Shown one piece after another: positions 9,768 to 17,194 of a DNA stretch of 40,403 nucleotides. Under the pieces are notes generated by a model. It saw only the letters and a program-made list of their open reading frames with translations. It was not told where the DNA came from and made no database searches. The stretch lies in contig WUAI01000031.1 of the NCBI GenBank assembly GCA_009827225.1, forward strand, positions 1 to 40,403, given 5' to 3'. A program made the position numbers and the translations under genes. How positions within the stretch are numbered: the first letter of the stretch is position 1; each line of letters begins with the position of its first letter. Source of the DNA: Flavobacteriaceae bacterium (GTDB taxonomy: Bacteria > Bacteroidota > Bacteroidia > Flavobacteriales > Flavobacteriaceae).

Positions 9768-11087
9768 ATGGCAAGATTTGAATTAAAACTACCAAAAATG
9801 GGAGAAAGCGTTGCAGAGGCAACGGTAACCAATTGGCTAAAAAACGTAGGTGATACTATTGAAGCTGATGAGGCCGTACTCGAAATTGCTACCGATAAGG
9901 TGGACAGCGAAGTGCCCAGTGAAGTAGACGGAGTCCTTGTGGAGCAGCTGTTCCAGGTGGACGACGTGGTTCAGGTAGGGCAAATTCTTGCTATTATAGA
10001 AACTGAAGGAGACGCTCCTGAAGCCTCGGACGCACCTGCAGTGGAAAGTACCCCGGAACCAGAACCAAAAGAGGTCGCTGAGGTAGAGGATTCCATTACG
10101 GCGGCGAAGGAAATGGTTCAGCCGATTTCAGTAGCCAGTTCAGGAGATCGTTTTTATTCACCTTTGGTGAAGAATATTGCATCTGCTGAGGGAATTTCCC
10201 AGCAAGAGTTGGACGCTATTCCCGGTACCGGGAAAGAAGGCCGGGTGACCAAGCATGATATTCTAAGCTATGTTGAGAATAGAGGTTCTCAACCAGCCGT
10301 TGCTAAAACTGCAGCTCCGGCTGCTTCAGCACCAACACCGGCGCCGTCCAAGCCCGTAGTTCCGGTCTCGGTGAGCGGAGAGGATGAGATCATTGAAATG
10401 ACCCGAATGGGAAAACTCATCGCTCACCATATGGTGGAAAGCGTTCAAACTTCGGCTCATGTGCAGTCGTTTGTAGAATGTGACGTGACCAATATCTGGA
10501 ACTGGAGGAATAAGGTCAAGAATGATTATCAGCAGAGAGAAGGAGAGAAGCTCACTTTTACACCGATATTCATGGAGGCTGTTGCCAAGGCCCTGAAGGA
10601 TTTTCCAATGATGAATATTTCTGTGGATGGTGACAGGATCATCAAACGCAGAAATATCAATTTAGGAATGGCGGCTGCCTTGCCTGATGGAAACCTCATA
10701 GTTCCAGTCATCAAAAATGCCGATCAGCTCAATCTTGTAGGAATGAGTAAGGCGGTAAACGATTTGGCGAACCGGGCACGAAATAACGGTCTCAAACCGG
10801 ACGAAATTCAGGGCGGGACTTATACAGTGACCAATGTAGGTACCTTCGGAAGTATTATGGGAACACCCATTATCAATCAACCGCAAGTAGGAATTTTGGC
10901 CTTAGGTGCGATTCGAAAGGTACCGGCCGTGATCGAAACTCCGGAAGGCGATTTTATCGGCATACGTTATAAGATGTTTATGTCACACAGTTACGATCAC
11001 CGTGTGGTAAACGGAGCTCTGGGTGGGATGTTTGTTAAAGCTGTAGCCGATTATCTTGAGGCTTGGGATGTCAATAGAGAGATTTAG
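9768..11087 (+). CDS. 2-oxoacid dehydrogenase E2 (dihydrolipoamide acyltransferase)
   Basis: 439 residues in the canonical E2 order. The lipoyl domain (1-78) carries the lipoylated Lys at position 44 in ATDKVDSEVP. An acidic/Pro-Ala linker follows, then a peripheral subunit-binding domain (about 130-170), a second Ala-Pro linker, and the catalytic acyltransferase domain (about 205-439) with the active-site motif YDHRVVNGALGG (D410, H411, R412). The enzyme transfers the acyl group from lipoyl-lysine to CoA. The DKVDSEV lipoyl sequence is more usual in branched-chain 2-oxoacid E2 than in pyruvate E2, so I lean to branched-chain (bkdB-like), but 2-oxoglutarate cannot be excluded. E1 and E3 genes are not nearby. 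Confidence 0.9.
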   Translation: MARFELKLPKMGESVAEATVTNWLKNVGDTIEADEAVLEIATDKVDSEVPSEVDGVLVEQLFQVDDVVQVGQILAIIETEGDAPEASDAPAVESTPEPEPKEVAEVEDSITAAKEMVQPISVASSGDRFYSPLVKNIASAEGISQQELDAIPGTGKEGRVTKHDILSYVENRGSQPAVAKTAAPAASAPTPAPSKPVVPVSVSGEDEIIEMTRMGKLIAHHMVESVQTSAHVQSFVECDVTNIWNWRNKVKNDYQQREGEKLTFTPIFMEAVAKALKDFPMMNISVDGDRIIKRRNINLGMAAALPDGNLIVPVIKNADQLNLVGMSKAVNDLANRARNNGLKPDEIQGGTYTVTNVGTFGSIMGTPIINQPQVGILALGAIRKVPAVIETPEGDFIGIRYKMFMSHSYDHRVVNGALGGMFVKAVADYLEAWDVNREI

Positions 11088-11151
11088 GGATCGACTGGGT
11101 AAGATTAATCTTTTGACTGCACTTGTAATTAGAACACAATAATCATTTATT

Positions 11152-12651
11152 ATGCCTCTGAAATTTTATTCAATCGTATCGGCGATTTTTCTTTTTGTTT
11201 TTTCTTCACAATTAATAACAGCTCAGGCGTATACCCAAATAGGACAATCAATATACGGTCAGTCTGCGGAAGAATCATTTGGTTTCAAATCAGCCATGAA
11301 TAGTTCAGGGGACGTTATTGCCTTATCGGGCGGCTTTTTCGCTAATCCTCCTATGCGGGTAGTTCGAGTGTATCAGCGATCGACGGGAGATTGGGAGCAG
11401 TTAGGTGATGATATCACAGCGCCTTCAAGCGAAACGGCGTTCGGATCGACCCTGGCGTTGAGTGATGATGGATTAACTCTGATCGTAGGTTCGGCAGATG
11501 ATCCCATGTTCAAGGGGACCGTTAGGGTCTACGAATTCGACGGGAGCTCATGGGCGTTAAAGGGAACCCCATTCGTAGGGAATACAAATGATCGTTTAGG
11601 CTTTGATGTGGACATAGATGCATCGGGGAATATTATTGTGATCGGCGCTCTGGGAGTTTCATCTGGAAACCCACCATTCAGCAAAGTAAGTGTCTATGAA
11701 TTCGACGGTACTAATTGGATCCAGGTGGGAGATTCGATTTCTGAAGGTGCGGAGTTTAATTTCCTGGGGTTAAGTGTTCGAATAGCTGCGGACGGAATGC
11801 GTATAGCATGTAGTGCTGGAAATACATTTTCATCAGCAGAAGTTCCTGGTCAAATTGAAGTGTACGACTATAATGGATCGGAATGGATCCCGGTTGGGGA
11901 ACCTGTGAAAGGTCCGATGGATGATTTTAATTACGGTCGGTTGTTCGATATGACGGACGATGGCAATGCCATAGTGGCTACTTCACCATCTTCCGATCTG
12001 TATGAAGTTAATGGCGGATTACTACAGGTGTTTACTTATAATGGTACCGACTGGATTCAAAAAGGGTCCGATCTTTTCGGCGAACCCAATTCATTTCTTG
12101 GACGAAATTTGAAAATTGGTAACTCAGGTTCTCTAATTTTGGTGGGTTCTCCGGACGATAATGCAGATTTAAGTTTCGAATTTAAGGGATTTGCCCAGTT
12201 TTATCGTTTTGATGGAAATGATTGGGTGCTGTTTGGGGATGAATTTGTTGGGGACGTAGGAGATTCTCTTGGCAGGTCCGTCGAGATTTCGAACAATGAA
12301 GACCGGTTTTTGATTGGATCTCCTAATGCCGATTTTGAAGGTAACGAGAACTATGGCCTTACACGTGTGTTTGAATTCGAGGATCTTGGCATAGACGAGA
12401 TTAGCTCGAATTACGATATCTCGTTCTCGCCTAATCCGGTTGATAATCAATTGCGTATCGCCGTTGATGAAGAACTATCAATTGATTCGGTTTCAATTTT
12501 CAATGCTCAGGGAATTTCAGTAAAGAAAATCAACTTTGACAATCAAAAGAATATCCAATCAATTAATCTCGAAAGTTTGTCATCAGGAATCTATTTTCTT
12601 CAAATACATTCCGAAAATGGCAGACTTAATGCCAAGTTTCTAAAGAGATAG
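11152..12651 (+). CDS. Secreted repeat (propeller-like) protein with T9SS sorting domain
   Basis: 499 residues: a signal peptide (about 1-26, ending in TAQA), then about seven repeats of some 55 residues. Each has a 'YEFDGSSW' type strand followed by 'G...G..V.IS.DG..I.VGS', consistent with an FG-GAP-like or Kelch-like beta-propeller. The last ~75 residues (SFSPNPVDNQLRI to GIYFLQIHSE and a basic end) are a type A T9SS sorting domain. The protein should be secreted to or through the outer membrane. No catalytic motif is seen. The stop is only 5 bp from the stop of the convergent gene, with no terminator between. Function unknown; adhesion or structural roles are guesses. Confidence 0.82.
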   Translation: MPLKFYSIVSAIFLFVFSSQLITAQAYTQIGQSIYGQSAEESFGFKSAMNSSGDVIALSGGFFANPPMRVVRVYQRSTGDWEQLGDDITAPSSETAFGSTLALSDDGLTLIVGSADDPMFKGTVRVYEFDGSSWALKGTPFVGNTNDRLGFDVDIDASGNIIVIGALGVSSGNPPFSKVSVYEFDGTNWIQVGDSISEGAEFNFLGLSVRIAADGMRIACSAGNTFSSAEVPGQIEVYDYNGSEWIPVGEPVKGPMDDFNYGRLFDMTDDGNAIVATSPSSDLYEVNGGLLQVFTYNGTDWIQKGSDLFGEPNSFLGRNLKIGNSGSLILVGSPDDNADLSFEFKGFAQFYRFDGNDWVLFGDEFVGDVGDSLGRSVEISNNEDRFLIGSPNADFEGNENYGLTRVFEFEDLGIDEISSNYDISFSPNPVDNQLRIAVDEELSIDSVSIFNAQGISVKKINFDNQKNIQSINLESLSSGIYFLQIHSENGRLNAKFLKR

Positions 12652-12656
12652 TCTGT

Positions 12657-13268
12657 TTATAATTTCAACATCAAAGACTCCAAATTTTCGTAACCAAAAA
12701 TAGTATGATCCCTGTTCCAGATCACCGGGAATTGTATGCGCACTTCTGAAGTAAGTTCCTTCTCGATAAATTTCATAAACTGCTTGTACAAGGAAGGATC
12801 ATCTTCAATGTTGAAAACACGATGATTGATTCTTTGAGAAGTGAGTTCCTCAGAAAGCAAAGTGCATTTAGCACAATTCTTTAATTCGAAGATCACCAGT
12901 TTATCCCTAATCGCGTTTTCGATATCCACCACTTCCCGGTCAAAACTATATTCGATGGCCTGTTTTTTATCGTTTACAATAAGTTCATAGGTGTAATTCG
13001 AATCAACTTCAGCCAGTTCTATCAGGGTGATCATCGGTGTTTTGGATCGAGGCGGAAGATCCTTGAGAACGGGCTTGTCGGCACTTCTACGATAACCTTT
13101 GGCATGCACCATGAGAAACACATTGAGGGTGTCTGCAGTTTTGTTTTCTGCAAAGATCACCACCCGCTTTCCGGTTTTCTTTTCTGAAATAACCACGGCT
13201 TCAGATTGTGCCCAACCTAAAAAACCAAAAAATAAAAGGAAGATGCTAATAACTTTCGTTCTCATCAT
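12657..13268 (-). CDS. Exported glutaredoxin-like thioredoxin-fold protein
   Basis: 203 residues. The N-terminus MMRTKVISIFLLFFGFLGWAQ is a signal peptide. Residues 22-115 look like a beta-rich domain. The C-terminal domain (about 122-203) begins VIFELKNCAKC, with a CxxC pair at C132 and C135, and has QFPVIW, where the Pro is placed like the cis-Pro of glutaredoxins. Likely role: a periplasmic thiol-disulfide or metal-binding protein, by inference. The open frame continues upstream to 13433 but would cross the divergent exonuclease gene. The ATG at 13268 (or 13265) directly precedes the signal peptide and lies only 8 bp from a -7 promoter box, so the mRNA should be almost leaderless. Confidence 0.75.
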   Translation of the reverse strand: MMRTKVISIFLLFFGFLGWAQSEAVVISEKKTGKRVVIFAENKTADTLNVFLMVHAKGYRRSADKPVLKDLPPRSKTPMITLIELAEVDSNYTYELIVNDKKQAIEYSFDREVVDIENAIRDKLVIFELKNCAKCTLLSEELTSQRINHRVFNIEDDPSLYKQFMKFIEKELTSEVRIQFPVIWNRDHTIFGYENLESLMLKL

Positions 13269-13275
13269 GGAGTCA

Positions 13276-13283
13276 CAAAGATA
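13276..13283 (-). promoter_or_regulatory. Bacteroidota -7 promoter box (TATCTTTG), minus strand
   Basis: An exact TAnnTTTG match on the minus strand with an upstream TTTG 21 nt away. It predicts a start near 13272, about 4 nt before the ATG of the glutaredoxin-like gene. It lies within 9 bp of the plus-strand box at 13292-13299. Confidence 0.55.
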
Positions 13284-13291
13284 ACAATTAG

Positions 13292-13299
13292 TACTTTTG
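13292..13299 (+). promoter_or_regulatory. Bacteroidota -7 promoter box (TACTTTTG), plus strand
   Basis: An exact TAnnTTTG match that would start transcription near 13303, 15 nt before the exonuclease ATG at 13318. The TTG inside this box (13297) is an alternative but unlikely start codon for that gene. No good -33 box is seen. Confidence 0.5.
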
Positions 13300-13317
13300 C
13301 GACTCAAACCTATCTTG

Positions 13318-14091
13318 ATGGAATTAAAGTTAAACAAGCCCATTTGTTTTTTTGATTTAGAGACGACCGGAATCAATGTTGCGACCGATAGAATCGTTGA
13401 AATTTCAGTATTAAAAATATTTCCGAACGGCAATAAAGAAGGTCATACATGGCGCGTGAATCCTGGAATTCCCATTCCAAAACAGGCCAGTGATGTGCAT
13501 GGAATTACAGACGAAATGGTGGCAAACGAACCTCATTTCAAAGAGTTGGCTTCCAGGGTATATCAGTTGATCAAAGACAGTGATCTGGGGGGCTATAATT
13601 CTAACCGTTTTGACATTCCTTTGCTCGCTGAAGAATTGCTGCGGGCCGAGGTGGATTTCGACTTGAAAAAGGCCCTTTCGGTGGATGTGCAAACCATTTT
13701 TCATAAGAAAGAGAAACGAACACTGGAAGCAGCCTATAAGTTTTACTGTGATAAATCGCTGGAAAATGCCCATTCTGCCGAGGCAGATACCCTTGCGACC
13801 TATGAAGTGCTCAAATCTCAACTCGATAAATATCCCGATCTCCAAAACGACATAGGATTCTTAGCTCAATTTAGTGCACATAAGCAGTTTGCAGATTTTG
13901 CCGGCTATATTGGTTATACGAAAGACGGACAGGAGGTATTCAACTTTGGCAAGCATAAAGGGGTTTTGGTGGAAGAAGTTTTGGAAAAGGAACCCGGATA
14001 TTTTGGATGGCTGCTGAATGCAGATTTCCCGCTCTACACCAAGAAAGTATTGACTCGGGTGAAATTGAAAAAGTTAAACAACAAATTGTAG
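13318..14091 (+). CDS. DEDDh 3'-5' exonuclease (DnaQ-like) with ExoX-type C-terminal domain
   Basis: 257 residues from ATG 13318. All DEDDh motifs are visible: FFDLETTG (first Asp/Glu), HGITDEMV, NSNRFDIPLL (second Asp) and HSAEADTLATYEVL (His and final Asp). It should degrade single-stranded DNA or RNA 3'-5' with two metal ions. A C-terminal segment (about 205-250, NFGKHKGVLVEEV and GYFGWLL) matches the small domain found at the end of exodeoxyribonuclease X-like proteins. The frame could start at TTG 13297, but that codon lies inside the promoter box. It is the first gene of a four-gene run; the next start is 4 nt after its stop. Confidence 0.88.
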   Translation: MELKLNKPICFFDLETTGINVATDRIVEISVLKIFPNGNKEGHTWRVNPGIPIPKQASDVHGITDEMVANEPHFKELASRVYQLIKDSDLGGYNSNRFDIPLLAEELLRAEVDFDLKKALSVDVQTIFHKKEKRTLEAAYKFYCDKSLENAHSAEADTLATYEVLKSQLDKYPDLQNDIGFLAQFSAHKQFADFAGYIGYTKDGQEVFNFGKHKGVLVEEVLEKEPGYFGWLLNADFPLYTKKVLTRVKLKKLNNKL

Positions 14092-14095
14092 GATT

Positions 14096-14707
14096 TTGAA
14101 GATCATTTGCATCGGTAGAAATTATGCCGCACATATTGCAGAACTTGAAAATGAGAAACCCAAGGATCCTATCATTTTCCTGAAACCTGATACTTCCATT
14201 TTACTGAAAAAGAACCCTTTCTTTATCCCGGAATTTTCCAACGACGTGCATCACGAAGTTGAATTGTTGGTGAAGATCAAAAAGATCGGAAAACACATCG
14301 ACCGAAAGTTTGCTCACAAATATTATGATGAAATAGGGCTGGGGATCGATTTTACAGCCAGGGATCTTCAGCAGGAATTGAAATCCAAGGGACACCCCTG
14401 GGAAAAAGCCAAAGCCTTTGATGGTGCCGCGGTGGTGGGGGCTTTCTTAGACAAGGAGCAGTTCGATTCTGTGGATGATATCAATTTCAGTTTAAAAAAG
14501 AACGGAAATACCGTTCAGGATGGAAATTCTTCCCTGATGCTGTGGAAAATTGATGAGTTAATCGAATATATCTCAAAATATTTTACTTTGAAGATAGGAG
14601 ATATTATATTTACAGGAACCCCCGCTGGAGTTGGGGCTATTTCCCCAAACGATTTACTAACAGGTTTCATTGAAGACCGGGAGATGTTCTCCATTAAAGT
14701 TAAGTAA
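14096..14707 (+). CDS. Fumarylacetoacetate hydrolase (FAH) family protein
   Basis: 203 residues, the short single-domain FAH form. Visible are CIGRNYAAHIAEL at the N-terminus, FLKPDTSIL, the metal-ligand stretch HHEVELLVKI, GIDFTARDLQ, HPWEKAKAFDGAA, and FTGTPAGVGA near the end. Family enzymes are Mg-dependent and act on 2,4-dioxo or oxaloacetate-like acids (acylpyruvase, oxaloacetate tautomerase or decarboxylase); which one applies here cannot be read. The start is TTG at 14096, 4 nt after the exonuclease stop, chosen because the domain begins immediately with KIICIGRNY. It is co-transcribed with the exonuclease, Hpt and cinA genes. Confidence 0.88.
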   Translation: MKIICIGRNYAAHIAELENEKPKDPIIFLKPDTSILLKKNPFFIPEFSNDVHHEVELLVKIKKIGKHIDRKFAHKYYDEIGLGIDFTARDLQQELKSKGHPWEKAKAFDGAAVVGAFLDKEQFDSVDDINFSLKKNGNTVQDGNSSLMLWKIDELIEYISKYFTLKIGDIIFTGTPAGVGAISPNDLLTGFIEDREMFSIKVK

Positions 14708-14711
14708 TAGA

Positions 14712-15053
14712 ATGAGCAAGAATTATTCTGTAGAGAATCTGAAAGAGATTGCCGGAGACGATCAGGAATTTATGGCTGTGGTGGCAAAGACTTTTCTAGA
14801 CGAGATTCCGCCGGACCTGGACTCACTGGTTGAGGCCATTAAAAATGATAACAAAGAATTGGCATATCAATTTGCCCACAAAATGAAACCCAATCTGGAA
14901 ATGTTTGGGATCGATATTCTTAAAGACATCACCGGGATTGAGTCCTGGACCAAAACTTCGAAAAGCAAGGCCACAATTTCTAATAACATTGAAAAGGTCG
15001 AATCTACATTGCGGGAGGTCTTTAATGAACTAAAAGAAGATTTTTCTTTATAA
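14712..15053 (+). CDS. Stand-alone histidine phosphotransfer (Hpt) domain protein
   Basis: 113 residues, all-helical, consisting of one Hpt domain. The phospho-acceptor is H56 in FAHKMKP, corresponding to the AHxLKG motif of phosphorelay proteins; a Pro replaces the usual small residue after Lys, as I remember from other Bacteroidota orphans. Hpt proteins shuttle phosphate between receiver domains of hybrid kinases and response regulators. No kinase or receiver gene is in the window, so its partners are elsewhere. ATG 14712 is 5 nt after the FAH stop, and its stop (TAA, 15051-15053) abuts the cinA ATG with no gap, so translation of the two is probably coupled. Confidence 0.82.
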   Translation: MSKNYSVENLKEIAGDDQEFMAVVAKTFLDEIPPDLDSLVEAIKNDNKELAYQFAHKMKPNLEMFGIDILKDITGIESWTKTSKSKATISNNIEKVESTLREVFNELKEDFSL

Positions 15054-16301
15054 ATGCTAGCTGAAATAATTACCATCGGTGATGAGATCCTTATCGGGCA
15101 AATCGTCGATACCAACTCTGCTTTTATCAGCAAGGAGCTCAATAAGAATGGAGTTCAGGTATTTCAAATAACCTCGGTTCAGGACGATAGGCAACACATT
15201 TTAAATGCCTTGCAGGAAGCCCAGAACAGGGTGGATCTGGTATTGGTTACAGGTGGTCTGGGCCCTACCAAAGATGACATCACCAAGCAAACATTCTGTG
15301 AATACTTCGGCGATAAAATGGTCGAAAATGAAGCTGTGGCAGATAATATCCGGTATTTGTTTCAGAAATACTTCAATAAAAAACCCATGGATGTGAATCT
15401 TCACCAGGCCATGGTTCCATCGACAGCAAGGGTGTTTCAGAATATACATGGAACCGCCCCCGGTATGTGGATGGAAAAAGACGATGTGGTTTTTGTGTCT
15501 ATGCCGGGCGTGCCCTATGAAATGAAGCATTTGCTGGTGAATGAAATATTGCCGGCTGTGATCGACCGCTTTAACCGGCCTCATATTTATCACAAAACGC
15601 TGCTTACCTACGGGCAGGGTGAAAGCATGATCGCCGAACGCATCGAAGATTGGGCGGAACGATTGCCGGATCATATAAAACTAGCGTACCTGCCTTCATT
15701 AGGAAGGGTGCGATTGCGTTTGTCTTCGAAAGGACCGGATGAAAACCAACTGAAATCAGAGGTAGATGCATTGATGGAAGAACTTTCGGAAATGCTGAAG
15801 GATATTGCGGTAGGTTATGAGTCTGAAACCAGTATCGACCGCCGAATTGGTGAACTGCTCATCGAGAAAGGCCACACCCTCTCCCTGGCCGAAAGTTGCA
15901 CAGGAGGAGCCATTGCGCAAGAGATCACCCAGCACGCCGGTTCGTCGCGGTTCTACAGGGGAAGTATTGTACCCTATGCCACCGAACTAAAAACCTCGAT
16001 TTTAGGGGTGGATGCGGATATTATCGAAAAGTATAACGTGGTGAGCATCGAGGTGGCGGAAGCCATGGCACAACGAGCAACTAAAGTGTTTCAGAGTGAT
16101 TTTGCAGTAGCCACAACAGGAATCGCAGGGCCTACCAAAGGAGATGGTGTGGACGAAGTGGGAACTGTGTGTATTGCCATAGCGACGCCCAAAGGGGTGG
16201 TATCGGAGAAGTTTCTGTTCGGGAAGGCAAGAGAGCGCGTCATTCGAAAATCGGTCAACAAAGCCTTTGAAATGCTGCTAAAAGAAATTTCAAAAAACTG
16301 A
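15054..16301 (+). CDS. cinA: CinA family protein (competence/damage-inducible, nicotinamide-nucleotide amidase)
   Basis: 415 residues, normal for full-length CinA. The N-terminal MoaB/Mog-like domain (1-~170) has IGDEILIGQIVDTNSAF and VTGGLGPTKDD; the C-terminal PncC-type amidase domain (about 255-415) has LAESCTGGAIAQEIT and ATTGIAGPTKGD. CinA proteins hydrolyse NMN to nicotinate mononucleotide and/or ADP-ribose pyrophosphate in pyridine-nucleotide recycling. The gene starts directly at the base after the Hpt stop codon and ends a tight operon. The next gene, rpmB, has its own promoter 59 bp later. Confidence 0.93.
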   Translation: MLAEIITIGDEILIGQIVDTNSAFISKELNKNGVQVFQITSVQDDRQHILNALQEAQNRVDLVLVTGGLGPTKDDITKQTFCEYFGDKMVENEAVADNIRYLFQKYFNKKPMDVNLHQAMVPSTARVFQNIHGTAPGMWMEKDDVVFVSMPGVPYEMKHLLVNEILPAVIDRFNRPHIYHKTLLTYGQGESMIAERIEDWAERLPDHIKLAYLPSLGRVRLRLSSKGPDENQLKSEVDALMEELSEMLKDIAVGYESETSIDRRIGELLIEKGHTLSLAESCTGGAIAQEITQHAGSSRFYRGSIVPYATELKTSILGVDADIIEKYNVVSIEVAEAMAQRATKVFQSDFAVATTGIAGPTKGDGVDEVGTVCIAIATPKGVVSEKFLFGKARERVIRKSVNKAFEMLLKEISKN

Positions 16302-16306
16302 AATTC

Positions 16307-16342
16307 TTTTGTTGTCCATAACGATTTATTTACTTAAATTTG
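16307..16342 (+). promoter_or_regulatory. Ribosomal-protein promoter (TTG, N20, TAAATTTG)
   Basis: A TTTTGTTG -33 region (16307-16314) is followed 20 nt later by the exact -7 box TAAATTTG (16335-16342). The predicted start is near 16346, giving a 31-nt leader to rpmB. One of the better complete Bacteroidota promoters here. Confidence 0.7.
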
Positions 16343-16376
16343 CACCCTGTTTAAAAATAACTAAAAAACGAAGACA

Positions 16377-16616
16377 ATGTCAAGAGTTTGTGAGCTTACG
16401 GGAAAAAGAGCGATGGTAGGGAACAATGTTTCTCACGCTATGAACAAGACCAAGCGCAAGTTTAACGTGAACTTGGTGAAGAAGAGATTTTATATCCCTG
16501 AGGAAGACAAGTGGTTAACCCTTCGTGTTTCAACTTCAGCTTTAAAGAATATCAATAAAAAAGGTATTTCAGCTGTGATCAAAGAAGCGAGAGAAAAAGG
16601 GTACTTAAACAAATAA
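16377..16616 (+). CDS. rpmB: 50S ribosomal protein L28
   Basis: 79 residues, a highly basic ribosomal protein. [21 protein letters not shown] is the classic L28 opening (shown here to its 21st residue minus nothing functional), followed by [10 protein letters not shown] and a C-terminal helix region ending EKGYLNK. L28 sits near the exit-tRNA site and helps late 50S assembly. It is first in the rpmB-rpmG-DUF4295 cluster, a standard Bacteroidota order, with a full promoter upstream and a shared terminator at 17010-17040. Confidence 0.97.
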   Translation: MSRVCELTGKRAMVGNNVSHAMNKTKRKFNVNLVKKRFYIPEEDKWLTLRVSTSALKNINKKGISAVIKEAREKGYLNK

Positions 16617-16643
16617 TTGCATTCAATTTAAAAGTCGGTAACA

Positions 16644-16826
16644 ATGGCTAAAAAAGGAAATAGAGTTCAGGTAATCTTAGAGTGCACAGAGCATAAGGGA
16701 ACCGGTATGCCTGGAACTTCTCGTTATATCACAACCAAGAACAAGAAAAACACTCCGGACAGATTGGAGTTGAAGAAATTCAACCCTATTTTGAAAAAAA
16801 TGACTGTTCACAAGGAGATCAAATAA
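16644..16826 (+). CDS. rpmG: 50S ribosomal protein L33
   Basis: 60 residues: [18 protein letters not shown], then [13 protein letters not shown] and [18 protein letters not shown]. This is an L33 sequence with a single Cys, so it is the zinc-free (C-minus) type rather than the four-Cys form. It begins 27 nt after rpmB and precedes the DUF4295 gene by 9 nt, so all three are one transcript. Confidence 0.97.
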   Translation: MAKKGNRVQVILECTEHKGTGMPGTSRYITTKNKKNTPDRLELKKFNPILKKMTVHKEIK

Positions 16827-16835
16827 TTTAGAGTC

Positions 16836-16988
16836 ATGGCAAAGAAAGCAGTAGCATCATTACAAACAGGATCCAAGCGTTTGACGAAAGCCATTAAAAT
16901 GGTGAAATCAGAGAAAACAGGCGCGTATACTTTCGTTGAGTCTATCATGGCTCCCGACCAGGTAAACGATTGGTTGAACAAGAAATAA
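16836..16988 (+). CDS. DUF4295 small basic protein (Bacteroidota ribosome-cluster protein)
   Basis: A 50-residue basic protein, MAKKAVASLQTGSKRLTKAI to NDWLNKK, starting at ATG 16836, 9 nt after the rpmG stop. It is the DUF4295 family that accompanies rpmB-rpmG across Bacteroidota. Its linkage, charge and size suggest a small ribosome-associated protein, and I recall structural work placing a Bacteroidota-specific small protein on the ribosome, but the sequence alone does not prove it. The terminator at 17010-17040 follows directly. Confidence 0.9.
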   Translation: MAKKAVASLQTGSKRLTKAIKMVKSEKTGAYTFVESIMAPDQVNDWLNKK

Positions 16989-17009
16989 TCAACCCAAAAA
17001 ATATCACGT

Positions 17010-17040
17010 AAAGCCACTTTTATTCGAAGGTGGCTTTTTG
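17010..17040 (+). terminator. Rho-independent terminator of the rpmB cluster
   Basis: AAAGCCACTTT (17010-17020) pairs with AAGGTGGCTTT (17027-17037) over a 6-nt loop, with one G-U pair, and is followed by a short T-run. It lies 21 nt after the DUF4295 stop. Confidence 0.9.
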
Positions 17041-17048
17041 TATTTTTG
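17041..17048 (+). promoter_or_regulatory. Possible -7 promoter box (TATTTTTG) for ftsY
   Basis: An exact TAnnTTTG match right after the terminator. If used, ftsY mRNA would begin near 17052 with a ~143-nt structured leader made of the palindromic element. No -33 box is evident. Confidence 0.3.
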
Positions 17049-17177
17049 GGCGTTCCCCGAAGCAGAGCACAGCTCGCTTCATGGCCGGGCTTTCGGTTGT
17101 ATCCGTGAAGTGCCGTTGAAGTAGAGCTAAGCTCACTTCACGACTACTTAACGGGATGCCGCCTCAATCCCTAACGC
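17048..17177. repeat. Candidate structured/repeat element with two homologous hairpins
   Basis: This 130-bp stretch is richer in GC than the flanks and is non-coding. It contains two related hairpins: GAAGC-a-GAGC-aca-GCTC-GCTTC (17059-17080) and GAAGT-a-GAGC-taa-GCTC-ACTTC (17118-17139), each with the same bulged A. GTGAAGT at 17105-17111 could compete for the 3' arm of the second (ACTTCAC, 17135-17141). The ends carry GCGTT (17050-17054) and AACGC (17173-17177). Similar sequences ending GCCTCAATCCCTAACGCA seem familiar to me from other flavobacterial intergenic regions, but that is memory, not a search. Confidence 0.5.
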
Positions 17178-17194
17178 ATATTCAGGAGAGAAAA

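Noticed and set aside
13269-13433. N-terminal extension of the glutaredoxin-like gene up to 13433
   Set aside because: It would place 55 extra residues before a clear signal peptide and run antisense over the exonuclease start and both promoter boxes.
17156-17194. Upstream in-frame ATG for ftsY at 17156
   Set aside because: The extra 13 codons lie in the palindromic element; ATG 17195 has a purine-rich ribosome site and gives the usual MSLFKKIF start.
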